In this document: piece after piece, positions 1 to 5,364 of the stretch
Layout: the number at the start of each line of letters is the position of its first letter
How positions within the stretch are numbered: the stretch's first letter is position 1
Source of the DNA: Firmicutes bacterium UBA1047
GTDB taxonomy: Bacteria > Bacillota > Clostridia > Tissierellales > Sedimentibacteraceae
Length of the DNA: 5,364 bases
Direction: 5' to 3'
Assembly (NCBI GenBank): GCA_002316585.1
Contig: DCDU01000222.1
Span: 409 to 5,772 of the forward strand
Translations under genes and position numbers: made by a program
The notes under the pieces: model-generated
Database searches by the model: none
What the model was told of the DNA's origin: nothing
The model's input: only the letters and a program-made list of their open reading frames with translations

Positions 1-60
1 TCCTAACCCCATTGCTGCGAGCGTCAGCGAAGCAGGAATGGCTGGTAGGTCAAACGCAAC
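1..60. repeat. Palindromic intergenic repeat, copy 1 (left edge may be cut by the window)
   Basis: This stretch recurs at 122-181 with 56 of 60 bases identical (differences at 42, 53, 55 and 59). The core can fold into an imperfect hairpin: bases 2-4 and 6-10 pair with 40-41 and 44-49 around small bulges, then ATT (11-13) pairs with AAT (37-39), and CTGC (15-18) pairs with GCAG (32-35) across a G-G mismatch. Weaker similarity to the second copy continues to about base 100 (roughly half the bases match over 61-100), so the full unit is probably about 100-121 bp. No T-run follows the hairpin, so it does not look like an intrinsic terminator. It resembles a REP- or MITE-like dispersed element; whether it is dispersed in the genome cannot be seen here. 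Confidence 0.8.
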
Positions 61-121
61 GAGCACCAAATTTATGCGACTGAAAGGAGCAAATAAATTT
101 GAGTGCGGAGACTGCGATATG

Positions 122-181
122 TCCTAACCCCATTGCTGCGAGCGTCAGCGAAGCAGGAATGGATGGTAGGTCAGATGCAGC
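122..181. repeat. Palindromic intergenic repeat, copy 2, upstream of cbiF
   Basis: Direct repeat of 1-60 at a 121-bp offset, carrying the same imperfect hairpin (arms about 123-139 and 153-170). Three of the four differences fall in the last eight bases and similarity decays further downstream to about 221, as expected for an older tandem copy or for two insertions of one family. The 121-bp offset is not a multiple of three, so the two copies lie in different frames relative to cbiF. The substitutions change amino acids (Ala to Asp, Asn to Asp) when read in the shared open frame, which argues against selection for a peptide. Confidence 0.8.
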
Positions 182-234
182 GCAATTCCAATTTGCACGG
201 GCAGAAGGAATGAAAAGATTGTTAATAAGAATAG

Positions 235-240
235 AGGAGA
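235..240 (+). promoter_or_regulatory. Ribosome binding site of cbiF
   Basis: The bases AGGAGA lie 5 nt upstream of the ATG at 246. This decides the cbiF start: the frame is open back to a TTG at 99, but only the ATG at 246 gives a protein beginning with the SAM-methyltransferase N-terminal strand and glycine loop. Confidence 0.8.
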
Positions 241-245
241 CTAAT

Positions 246-1001
246 ATGGTACATTTTGTAGGAGCGGGACCGGGAGCAGCAGACTTGATAACCTTGAGAG
301 GACATAAATATTTATCCGAAGCCGATGTAATAATTTATGCCGGTTCCCTGGTTAATAAAGAACTGCTGAGCTATGCAAAGGAAGAAGCTGAAATTCACAA
401 CAGCGCTCATATGACCTTGGAGGAAGTTATCGATTTGATGAAAAAGTCCGAAAAGGAAAACAAGGATACAGTCAGGCTGCATACGGGAGACCCAAGTATA
501 TACGGAGCAATCAGAGAGCAAATTGACATTTTGAAATCATCGGATATAAATTTTGATATTGTGCCCGGGGTCAGCTCCTTTTGCGGAGCTGCGGCATCAT
601 TGAATGCGGAATATACATTGCCCGATGTGAGCCAGTCCTTAATTATAACCCGGATGGAAGGGAGAACTCCCGTTCCCGAAAGAGAGAGCATACGCTCATT
701 TGCGGCACACAAGTCCACCATGATTTTATTTTTAAGCTCGGGATTAACGGAGGAGCTGTCAAAAGAGCTTATTGCGGGAGGATATGAAAAGGATACGCCC
801 GTTGCTGTGGTTTATAAGGCTACATGGCATGATGAAAAAATATTCGGATGTACCGTTGAAAGCCTGCCGCAGACAATGAAGGATAACAATATAACAAAGA
901 CAGCATTAATTTTAGTGGGCAATTTTCTCGGGAATGATTATGAGAGAAGCAAATTGTACAGCCCCAAATTTACCCATGAATTCAGAGAAGGTATAGAATA
1001 A
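246..1001 (+). CDS. cbiF: Cobalt-precorrin-4 C11-methyltransferase CbiF
   Basis: Transfers a methyl group from S-adenosylmethionine to C11 of cobalt-precorrin-4, giving cobalt-precorrin-5A, in the cytoplasm. The 251-residue product has the usual length for CbiF/CobM and the class III tetrapyrrole methylase landmarks: glycine loop GAGPGAADLIT (6-16), YAGSLV (31-36), LHTGDPSIYGA (78-88), VPGVSSF (106-112), the CbiF-type TLPDVSQS (124-131) followed by TRMEGRTPVPE (135-145), and VVYKATWHDE (188-197). I chose the ATG at 246 because the family begins right before the glycine loop and an AGGAGA site precedes it. The in-frame extension to a TTG at 99 would add 49 residues encoded largely by the palindromic repeat. 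The stop overlaps the cbiJ ATG by one base (TAATG), implying translational coupling. The aerobic homologue CobM is similar, but the neighbouring cbiG indicates the cobalt-containing anaerobic substrate. Confidence 0.96.
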   Translation: MVHFVGAGPGAADLITLRGHKYLSEADVIIYAGSLVNKELLSYAKEEAEIHNSAHMTLEEVIDLMKKSEKENKDTVRLHTGDPSIYGAIREQIDILKSSDINFDIVPGVSSFCGAAASLNAEYTLPDVSQSLIITRMEGRTPVPERESIRSFAAHKSTMILFLSSGLTEELSKELIAGGYEKDTPVAVVYKATWHDEKIFGCTVESLPQTMKDNNITKTALILVGNFLGNDYERSKLYSPKFTHEFREGIE

Positions 1002-1744
1002 TGCAGGTGTGTATTTTCGGAGGAACATCGGAAGGGCGGCTGTCAGCCGAATTTCTGAGTAATTCTCATATAAAGGTTGATTTGTATATAGCTACCGGAT
1101 ATGGCCGGCAGTTTGTTGAAGAGCTGAAAAATGTAACTATTCATCAAGAAAGACTTAACAAGGAGCAAATGATTGAATTGTTTCAAAAAAACGGCTTTGA
1201 CTGCATAGTTGATGCTACTCATCCATTTGCAAAAATTGTTTCGCAGAATGCAAGGGAAGCAGCGGAATGCTGCAAAATAAAATATTACAGAATTATAAGA
1301 GAAACTGCTGAAAATGAATACTGCATTTATTTTGACCACATTGAAGATATCATAAATTATTTGAATAAGACCGAGGGAAATATATTGTTAACCACAGGCA
1401 GCAAGGATTTGGACAAGTTTACCGGGATAACAAATTATGAAAAAAGAGTTTATGTAAGGATTCTCCCCATGGAAGACTCCTTGAAAAGGGCTATAGCTCT
1501 TGGATACTCCAACAAAAATATAATTTGCATGCAGGGACCCTTCAGTCAGGAGCTGAATGCTGCAATGATAAATTCAGTTGGTGCGGAATCACTTGTAACA
1601 AAGGAAAGTGCTTTGTCCGGGGGCTTTGAAGAAAAAGCGGAAGCATGCATTAAAACAAATGTAAAATGCCTTGTAATGAAAAAACCTGAAGAGGAAGGAA
1701 TTTCATTGGAGGAATTCAAGGGAATAATAAGAGGGGTTGTATGA
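1001..1744 (+). CDS. cbiJ: Cobalt-precorrin-6A reductase CbiJ (CobK family)
   Basis: Reduces the macrocycle of cobalt-precorrin-6A to cobalt-precorrin-6B with a nicotinamide cofactor (NADH is the donor reported for CbiJ). The product is 247 residues, typical for the family. Visible landmarks are the N-terminal dinucleotide loop IFGGTSEGR (5-13), VDATHPFA (70-77), the LLTTGSKDL segment (129-137) that opens the second half, MQGPFSQELN (177-186) and TKESALSGGFEEKAEA (200-215), which matches the family's conserved Lys/Ser/Gly region near the C-terminus. The C-terminal segment reads VMKKPEEEG, where I would expect a Arg-Pro pair, a mild deviation. The start overlaps the cbiF stop; an AGAAGG site at 986-991 inside cbiF supports it. 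The stop overlaps the cbiET start as ATGA. The anaerobic name cbiJ is preferred over cobK because of the cbiG neighbour. Confidence 0.94.
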   Translation: MQVCIFGGTSEGRLSAEFLSNSHIKVDLYIATGYGRQFVEELKNVTIHQERLNKEQMIELFQKNGFDCIVDATHPFAKIVSQNAREAAECCKIKYYRIIRETAENEYCIYFDHIEDIINYLNKTEGNILLTTGSKDLDKFTGITNYEKRVYVRILPMEDSLKRAIALGYSNKNIICMQGPFSQELNAAMINSVGAESLVTKESALSGGFEEKAEACIKTNVKCLVMKKPEEEGISLEEFKGIIRGVV

Positions 1745-2967
1745 AAAAGGTTTATATTATCGGTTTAGGTATAGGAAATTCAGACTATATGCACAAAAAG
1801 GCATTGGATACAATAAAAGCTTGTGATTGCTTAATAGGTGCCAAAAGAATGCTTAAAAGCTTTCAGGATTTAAATAAACCTGCTTACGAATGCTCTAATG
1901 CCGAAAATATCAGGGACTATATAAATAATAGCAATTATACGGCTTATGGAATTTTAGTATCGGGAGATTCGGGTTTTTACAGCTTATCCAAGAAAATTAC
2001 AGAATTATTGATGCAGAAAGATAATATGCATATTGAAAATATTCCGGCAGTCAGCTCCCTTCAATATTTTGCATCAAGCTTGAATCTTCCCTGGGACAAT
2101 ATAAAATATGTCAGCGCTCACGGCAGAAGCTTAAACATTATATCCGCTGTTATTTTCAATAAAAAAACATTTATTCTTACATCCGCTGATTTCAGCCCCG
2201 GCAAAATATGTGAAATTCTTACAAGCAAAGGCTTGGGACATTTGCGCGTAAGCGTCGGTGAAAATCTGTCCTATGAAAATGAAAGGATATTGGAGGATGA
2301 AGCGGCAGCTGTTGCTAAAATGAAGTTTGACAGCCTGACTGTAATGATTGTGCATAATGATGATTTTATATCCGTGGATGAGGGATACAGCTCAATAAAG
2401 GACGAAGAGTTTGTAACCGGCAAAGCTCCGATGACCAAGAGGGAAGTAAGAGCTGTAAGTATCGGAAAACTGAAATTAAAGGATGATTATACAGTATACG
2501 ATATTGGCGCGGGAACCGGCTCGGTTTCAATTGAAGCAGCATTGAAGCTTCACGGCGGAACACTGTATGCGGTGGAAAAGGATGCTGAGTCGGCAGCTTT
2601 AATAGAAAAGAACATAGAAAAATTTAAAACTAAAAATATTGAAGTCATAAAAGGCAGAGCTCCTGAAGCAATGGCGGAGCTTCCAAGTCCGGACGCCTGC
2701 TTCATAGGAGGAAGCAGCGGAAATATGGATGAAATAATTAATGCCGTATTAACAAAGAATCCTCACGTTAATATGGTTATTAACACAATTACTCTTCAAA
2801 GCCTGAATGAAGCAGTGAGCTGCATGGAAAAATATAAGCTTGATGATGTTGAAATAATAAGCATATCAGTGGCTAAGTCAAGAAAAACAGGCAGATATGA
2901 TCTTATGATGGGGCAGAATCCTGTTTATGTAATCAGCGGAAAAGGAAGCGGTCTCGTTGTATCGTGA
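1741..2967 (+). CDS. cbiET: Bifunctional cobalt-precorrin-7 C5-methyltransferase / cobalt-precorrin-6B C15-methyltransferase (decarboxylating), CbiE-CbiT fusion
   Basis: A 408-residue fusion equivalent in layout to aerobic CobL. The N-terminal CbiE half (about 1-210) is a class III tetrapyrrole methylase with GLGIGN (8-13), SGDSGFYS (74-81), PAVSSLQYF (102-110) and SAHGR (125-129); it methylates C5. The C-terminal CbiT half (about 222-400) is a Rossmann-type SAM methyltransferase with GKAPMTKREVRA (227-238), motif I YDIGAGTGSVSIE (253-265), the acidic ribose-binding end of strand 2 (VEKD, 278-281) and GGSSGNMDEI (323-332); it methylates C15 and removes the C12 acetate carboxyl. I see no break between the halves, so this is one protein. 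The start shares ATGA with the cbiJ stop and has a modest GAGGGG site at 1731-1736. The glycine loop has Asn-Ser where many relatives have Asp-Pro. Some genomes carry these as separate genes. Confidence 0.96.
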   Translation: MKKVYIIGLGIGNSDYMHKKALDTIKACDCLIGAKRMLKSFQDLNKPAYECSNAENIRDYINNSNYTAYGILVSGDSGFYSLSKKITELLMQKDNMHIENIPAVSSLQYFASSLNLPWDNIKYVSAHGRSLNIISAVIFNKKTFILTSADFSPGKICEILTSKGLGHLRVSVGENLSYENERILEDEAAAVAKMKFDSLTVMIVHNDDFISVDEGYSSIKDEEFVTGKAPMTKREVRAVSIGKLKLKDDYTVYDIGAGTGSVSIEAALKLHGGTLYAVEKDAESAALIEKNIEKFKTKNIEVIKGRAPEAMAELPSPDACFIGGSSGNMDEIINAVLTKNPHVNMVINTITLQSLNEAVSCMEKYKLDDVEIISISVAKSRKTGRYDLMMGQNPVYVISGKGSGLVVS

Positions 2968-2986
2968 GTGTCATGTTAAAGGATAT

Positions 2987-2995
2987 AAAGGTGAG
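2987..2995 (+). promoter_or_regulatory. Ribosome binding site of cbiG
   Basis: The bases AAAGGTGAG sit 3 nt before the ATG at 2999, with the GG core about 7 nt from it. This favours that ATG over the upstream in-frame TTG at 2957, which lies inside the cbiET coding region and would add 14 residues with no family counterpart. A second AAGGA-like stretch at 2979-2983 is also present. Confidence 0.65.
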
Positions 2996-2998
2996 AGA

Positions 2999-4030
2999 AT
3001 GAAAATTGACATATATGCATTTTCGGGCAACGGTGCAAGACTATGTGATAAATTAATAGAAAATCTAAAGGATGATGAAGTTAATGCATATGTACCTGAA
3101 AGGTATTTAAGCTGCGGACGGTTTGTTAAGCTGCGTGAAGAAAATTTGTACAAGTCTGCGGAAAAATCATTTAAAAATGCAGACAGCATTATTTTTGTCG
3201 GCTCGGCAGGCATAGCCGTAAGAGCTGTAGCTCCCTTTGTAAGGAGCAAAAAAACCGACCCTGCCGTCATATGTATGGACGAAAGAGGAAATAATGTTAT
3301 TTCTCTTTTAAGCGGACATATAGGCGGAGCTAATAAGCTGGCATTGAGAATTGCGGAAATTGTGGAAGGAAATCCCGTTATAACCACGGCTACCGATGTA
3401 AACGGAAAGCTTGCGGTTGACGAATGGGCTCATAACGGCAAGCTTCACATTATGAGCTTAAAAAGAGCAAGGGACATTGCCGCCCATATATTGGAAAACA
3501 AGAAAATCGGATTTGCTTCAGACTTTAAAGTAAGCGGCAGTCTTCCTGCGGAAATGGATTCAGCCGAAAAAGAAATCGGAATATGCATAAGTCTTGATTG
3601 CGATAAATCTCCTTTTAAAAATACGCTGAACCTTGTTCCGCGGATTGTATCTGTGGGCGTGGGCTGCAGAAAAGGAAAAGACTTTAATGATATTTATACT
3701 GCCGTAAAGGAGGTTTTAGGCAAAAATAATATTTCGCATTTTGCCATAAGCTCCATAAATTCAATTGATTTAAAAAAGGAAGAAGAAGGAATAAAAAGAG
3801 CGGCAGAAATTTTTAAAGCTCCCTTTCATACCTATTCAAGGGACGAGCTTAATAAGATACAGGGACAGCTTTCAAATTCGGATTTTGTAAAAAAGATTAC
3901 AGGGGTCGATACCGTATGTGAAAGGGCTGCAATTGCCGGGAGTCAATCAAAAACGCTGATTATCAATAAAACGGTTGTTAATTCCGTTACGGTGGCGGCA
4001 GCCATAGATGATTATGAAGTGATTTTTTAA
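2999..4030 (+). CDS. cbiG: Cobalt-precorrin-5A hydrolase CbiG
   Basis: Opens the delta-lactone of cobalt-precorrin-5A and releases the extruded two-carbon unit as acetaldehyde, giving cobalt-precorrin-5B; this step is diagnostic of the anaerobic pathway. The 343-residue product has the three-part family layout. The N-terminal domain holds the signature GIAVRAVAPFVRSKKTDPAV (71-90), then CMDERGNNVISLLSGHIGGA (92-111). A variable middle segment (about 125-210) starts with TTATDVNGKLAVDEWA (129-144). The C-terminal domain (about 215-335) has SVGVGCRKG (218-226), ISSINSIDLKKEEEG (250-264), the SDFVKKITGVDTVCERAA stretch (294-311) and a VTVAAAI end (330-336). There is no CbiH domain attached, unlike the CbiG-CbiH fusions in some bacteria. 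It begins 31 nt after cbiET, so it is probably in the same transcript. A 9-codon reading frame (2973-3002) overlaps its start codon. Confidence 0.96.
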   Translation: MKIDIYAFSGNGARLCDKLIENLKDDEVNAYVPERYLSCGRFVKLREENLYKSAEKSFKNADSIIFVGSAGIAVRAVAPFVRSKKTDPAVICMDERGNNVISLLSGHIGGANKLALRIAEIVEGNPVITTATDVNGKLAVDEWAHNGKLHIMSLKRARDIAAHILENKKIGFASDFKVSGSLPAEMDSAEKEIGICISLDCDKSPFKNTLNLVPRIVSVGVGCRKGKDFNDIYTAVKEVLGKNNISHFAISSINSIDLKKEEEGIKRAAEIFKAPFHTYSRDELNKIQGQLSNSDFVKKITGVDTVCERAAIAGSQSKTLIINKTVVNSVTVAAAIDDYEVIF

Positions 4031-4060
4031 CAAAGGTGGGCATTGTTTGACCGGGAAGAA

Positions 4061-4120
4061 CCGTCCCCGCTGGGTTCCGTCCCCGCTGGGTTGCCGTCCC
4101 CGCTGGGTTGTCCCCGCTGG
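4061..4120. repeat. GC-rich tandem repeat of four 16-17 bp units between cbiG and cbiC
   Basis: Four head-to-tail copies of CCGTCCCCGCTGGGTT, with or without a trailing G, occupy 4061-4076, 4077-4093, 4094-4110 and 4111-4120; the last lacks the leading CCG and the trailing TT. Each unit contains CCC-GCT-GGG, able to form a tiny three-pair hairpin. The block is very GC-rich in AT-rich surroundings. The preceding bases (TTTGACCGGGAAGAA, 4046-4060) together with CCGTCCCC resemble, from memory, a GACGGTTCTT-type intergenic repeat common in clostridial genomes; that link is unverified. The 16/17-nt unit lengths break triplet phase, arguing against coding, although the cbiC frame happens to stay open through it. 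Confidence 0.85.
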
Positions 4121-4138
4121 GCGTTTCATATGGCTTTC

Positions 4139-4145
4139 AGAGGAG
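4139..4145 (+). promoter_or_regulatory. Ribosome binding site of cbiC
   Basis: The bases AGAGGAG lie 5 nt upstream of the ATG at 4151. This supports starting cbiC there rather than at the in-frame ATG at 4130 (which would add 7 residues and precede the site) or the TTG at 4043 (which would translate the tandem repeat). Confidence 0.8.
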
Positions 4146-4150
4146 AAGAA

Positions 4151-4783
4151 ATGAACAATATTAAATTTATAGAACCAAACAACATCGAAAAGCGAAGCTT
4201 TGAAATAATACAGGAAGAAATGGGAGCAATACACCTTGAGAAGGAAATAGAGCCCATAGTAAAAAGAGTAATACATACATCGGCAGATTTTGATTATTTA
4301 GATAACATGTGCTTTTCAAAAAATGCCGTAAAAAGAGCCAAGGAAGCTTTAAAAAACGGAGCAACAATAGTTACCGATACAAATATGGCATATTCCGGCA
4401 TAAATAAAAAGGCAGTCGCAAAATACGGGGTAGACATACGCTGCTTCATGGCAGAGGAAGATGTGGCTGAAGAAGCAGCTGCGCGGGGAGAAACAAGGGC
4501 TGCTGTTTCCATGGAGAGGGCAGCCAAGATACAGGGTCCCCTGATTTTTGCCGTAGGCAACGCTCCCACAGCTTTAATTAAGCTTTATGAAATGATAAAA
4601 AGCGGCATATTTAAGCCGGAGGTTATTATCGGAGTTCCCGTAGGCTTTGTAAATGTAGTTGAAGCAAAGGAGCTGATAATGAGTCTTGATAATGTGGAAT
4701 ACATTGTTGCAAGGGGCAGAAAGGGAGGAAGCAATATAGCTGCGGCAATATGCAATGCTTTATTGTACAACCTGGAGCAATAA
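4151..4783 (+). CDS. cbiC: Cobalt-precorrin-8 methylmutase CbiC
   Basis: Catalyses the 1,5-sigmatropic shift of a methyl from C11 to C12 of cobalt-precorrin-8, producing cobyrinate, the substrate of the CbiA amidase. The 210-residue length is typical of CbiC/CobH. Landmarks are an N-terminal IEKRSFEII (12-20), RVIHTSADFDY (39-49) with His42 matching the catalytic histidine of the family, TDTNMAYSGI (75-84), VGNAPTAL (135-142), GVPVGFVNVVEAKE (161-174) and GRKGGSNIAAAICNALL (189-205). The start is set by AGAGGAG and by the family's N-terminus; the longer open frame to 4043 would read through the GC-rich repeats. It follows cbiG by 120 nt, the longest gap between two genes in the window, and precedes cbiL by 48 nt with no terminator seen between them. 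Confidence 0.96.
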   Translation: MNNIKFIEPNNIEKRSFEIIQEEMGAIHLEKEIEPIVKRVIHTSADFDYLDNMCFSKNAVKRAKEALKNGATIVTDTNMAYSGINKKAVAKYGVDIRCFMAEEDVAEEAAARGETRAAVSMERAAKIQGPLIFAVGNAPTALIKLYEMIKSGIFKPEVIIGVPVGFVNVVEAKELIMSLDNVEYIVARGRKGGSNIAAAICNALLYNLEQ

Positions 4784-4821
4784 GCAAAAGAGAATCAATT
4801 ATTAATAAATTTATTTAAACC

Positions 4822-4827
4822 AGGAGG
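4822..4827 (+). promoter_or_regulatory. Ribosome binding site of cbiL
   Basis: A perfect AGGAGG four bases upstream of the ATG at 4832, the strongest Shine-Dalgarno site in the window. The 48-nt gap before cbiL is otherwise AT-rich and shows no hairpin with a T-run, so read-through from cbiC is likely. Confidence 0.85.
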
Positions 4828-4831
4828 TTTT

Positions 4832-5364
4832 ATGTTTTACGGTATCGGAGTGGGTGTTGGAAACAGCCTGACAGTTACAAAAAGAGCAATAGATGTAATA
4901 GCCAGATTAGATATTCTCTATGTTCCCACAGCTAAAAAAACAGAAAATTACAGTACGGCACACAGTATTGTAAAGGATTATATAAATGAAAGAACAATAA
5001 TAAAGGATAGGCATTTCCCCATGAATTACAATAGCTCAGAGCTTAAGGAAGCCTGGAGCGGAATTGCTTCCGAAATAATCCGGGATGTATCGGAAGGCAG
5101 GGAGGTAGGCTTTGTAACTATAGGGGACCCTATGGTTTACAGCACCTACATTTATCTTTTGAAAATTTTGAAAAATAAAATTAAAGTGACAACAATACCC
5201 GGAATAGCATCATTTTTGGATATTGCCTCAAACAATAATTTCCCCTTGGCGGAGGGAGATGACCCCTTAATAATTTTGCCTGCAACCATGGGTGCGGAAA
5301 AGCTCAGAGGCTATATAAAAAGTGAAAAATCACTTGTTTTAATGAAGGTATACAACAATTTTGA
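4832..5364 (+). CDS. cbiL: Cobalt-factor II (precorrin-2) C20-methyltransferase CbiL, 3' end outside the window
   Basis: Methylates C20 of cobalt-sirohydrochlorin (cobalt-factor II) with S-adenosylmethionine, the first ring methylation after cobalt insertion. The visible 177 residues are the N-terminal part of a protein normally near 230. Landmarks are MFYGIGVGVG (1-10), YVPTAK (30-35), the CbiL-typical HFPM (61-64), VTIGDPMVYSTYIYLL (95-110), IPGIASF (122-128) and PLAEGDDPLIILPA (138-151). The FPM, GDPMVYST and ILPA elements distinguish it from CbiF, CbiH and CbiE. The glycine loop is unusual: GVGVGNSLTVTKRA where the family commonly has a GPGDPELLT-like loop, so the Pro and Asp are replaced and about one residue is missing. 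The coding frame is open to the last base; the end is cut by the window. Confidence 0.93.
   Translation, partial: MFYGIGVGVGNSLTVTKRAIDVIARLDILYVPTAKKTENYSTAHSIVKDYINERTIIKDRHFPMNYNSSELKEAWSGIASEIIRDVSEGREVGFVTIGDPMVYSTYIYLLKILKNKIKVTTIPGIASFLDIASNNNFPLAEGDDPLIILPATMGAEKLRGYIKSEKSLVLMKVYNNF

Noticed and set aside
9..41. Intrinsic terminator of an upstream gene
   Set aside because: The hairpin is imperfect and is not followed by a run of T on either strand.
1..181. CRISPR array
   Set aside because: Only two repeat copies, similarity that continues into the would-be spacer, and no adjacent cas gene.
193..227. Sigma-70-type promoter before cbiF (TTGCAC with TTAATA)
   Set aside because: The spacing between the two hexamers is about 23 bp, too long, and AT-rich DNA gives such matches by chance.
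99..245. N-terminal extension of CbiF from a TTG start
   Set aside because: The extra 49 residues are mostly encoded by the palindromic repeat, have no counterpart in the family, and a well-spaced AGGAGA precedes the ATG at 246.
1..245. Cobalamin riboswitch upstream of cbiF
   Set aside because: No B12-box-like conserved sequence (GCCACTG type) is visible and the space is taken by the repeat copies; a riboswitch may lie further upstream.
2971..3387. Minus-strand open frames inside the cbi genes
   Set aside because: They lie opposite well-supported conserved genes, lack recognisable motifs, and are explained as shadows of the coding strand.
4043..4150. N-terminal extension of CbiC from a TTG or from the ATG at 4130
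   Set aside because: It would translate the GC-rich tandem repeat as Pro/Gly-rich sequence absent from CbiC proteins; AGAGGAG directly precedes the ATG at 4151.

Overview
The window is a segment of an anaerobic (early cobalt insertion) cobalamin biosynthesis operon. All genes are on the + strand: cbiF, cbiJ, a cbiE-cbiT fusion, cbiG, cbiC and a 3'-truncated cbiL. The DNA is AT-rich, codons favour A/T endings (AGA, ATA, AAA), Shine-Dalgarno sites are strong and purine-rich, and genes overlap by TAATG or ATGA junctions. Together with the CbiG-type pathway this points to an anaerobic low-GC Firmicute, most likely a Clostridia member; the species cannot be read from the window.

Layout: bases 1-245 hold no convincing gene. 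They carry two copies, 121 bp apart, of a palindromic repeat whose second copy ends just upstream of cbiF. From 246 to 2967, cbiF, cbiJ and cbiET are tightly packed with 1-nt and 4-nt overlaps. cbiG follows after a 31-nt gap. The cbiG-cbiC gap (120 nt) is filled by a GC-rich array of four 16-17 bp tandem repeats that stands out sharply from the AT-rich surroundings. A 48-nt AT-rich gap then separates cbiC from cbiL, which runs off the right end. I see no terminator and no cobalamin riboswitch consensus in the window, so promoter and regulatory elements probably lie upstream.

How the genes work together: in pathway order CbiL methylates C20 of cobalt-factor II, CbiF methylates C11 of cobalt-precorrin-4, CbiG opens the delta-lactone and expels the C2 fragment, CbiJ reduces cobalt-precorrin-6A, CbiT methylates C15 and decarboxylates the C12 acetate, CbiE methylates C5, and CbiC moves the C11 methyl to C12 to give cobyrinate. 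The window therefore supplies most of the corrin-ring modification steps. CbiH (C17 methylation and ring contraction), CbiD (C1 methylation), the cobaltochelatase and CbiA are not seen here and should be encoded outside.

The enzymes are ordinary members of known families. The less ordinary material is the two unrelated repeat elements occupying the two largest non-coding stretches, each of which extends the downstream gene's reading frame upstream to a TTG codon. In both cases the conserved protein start and a good ribosome binding site place the real start further downstream.
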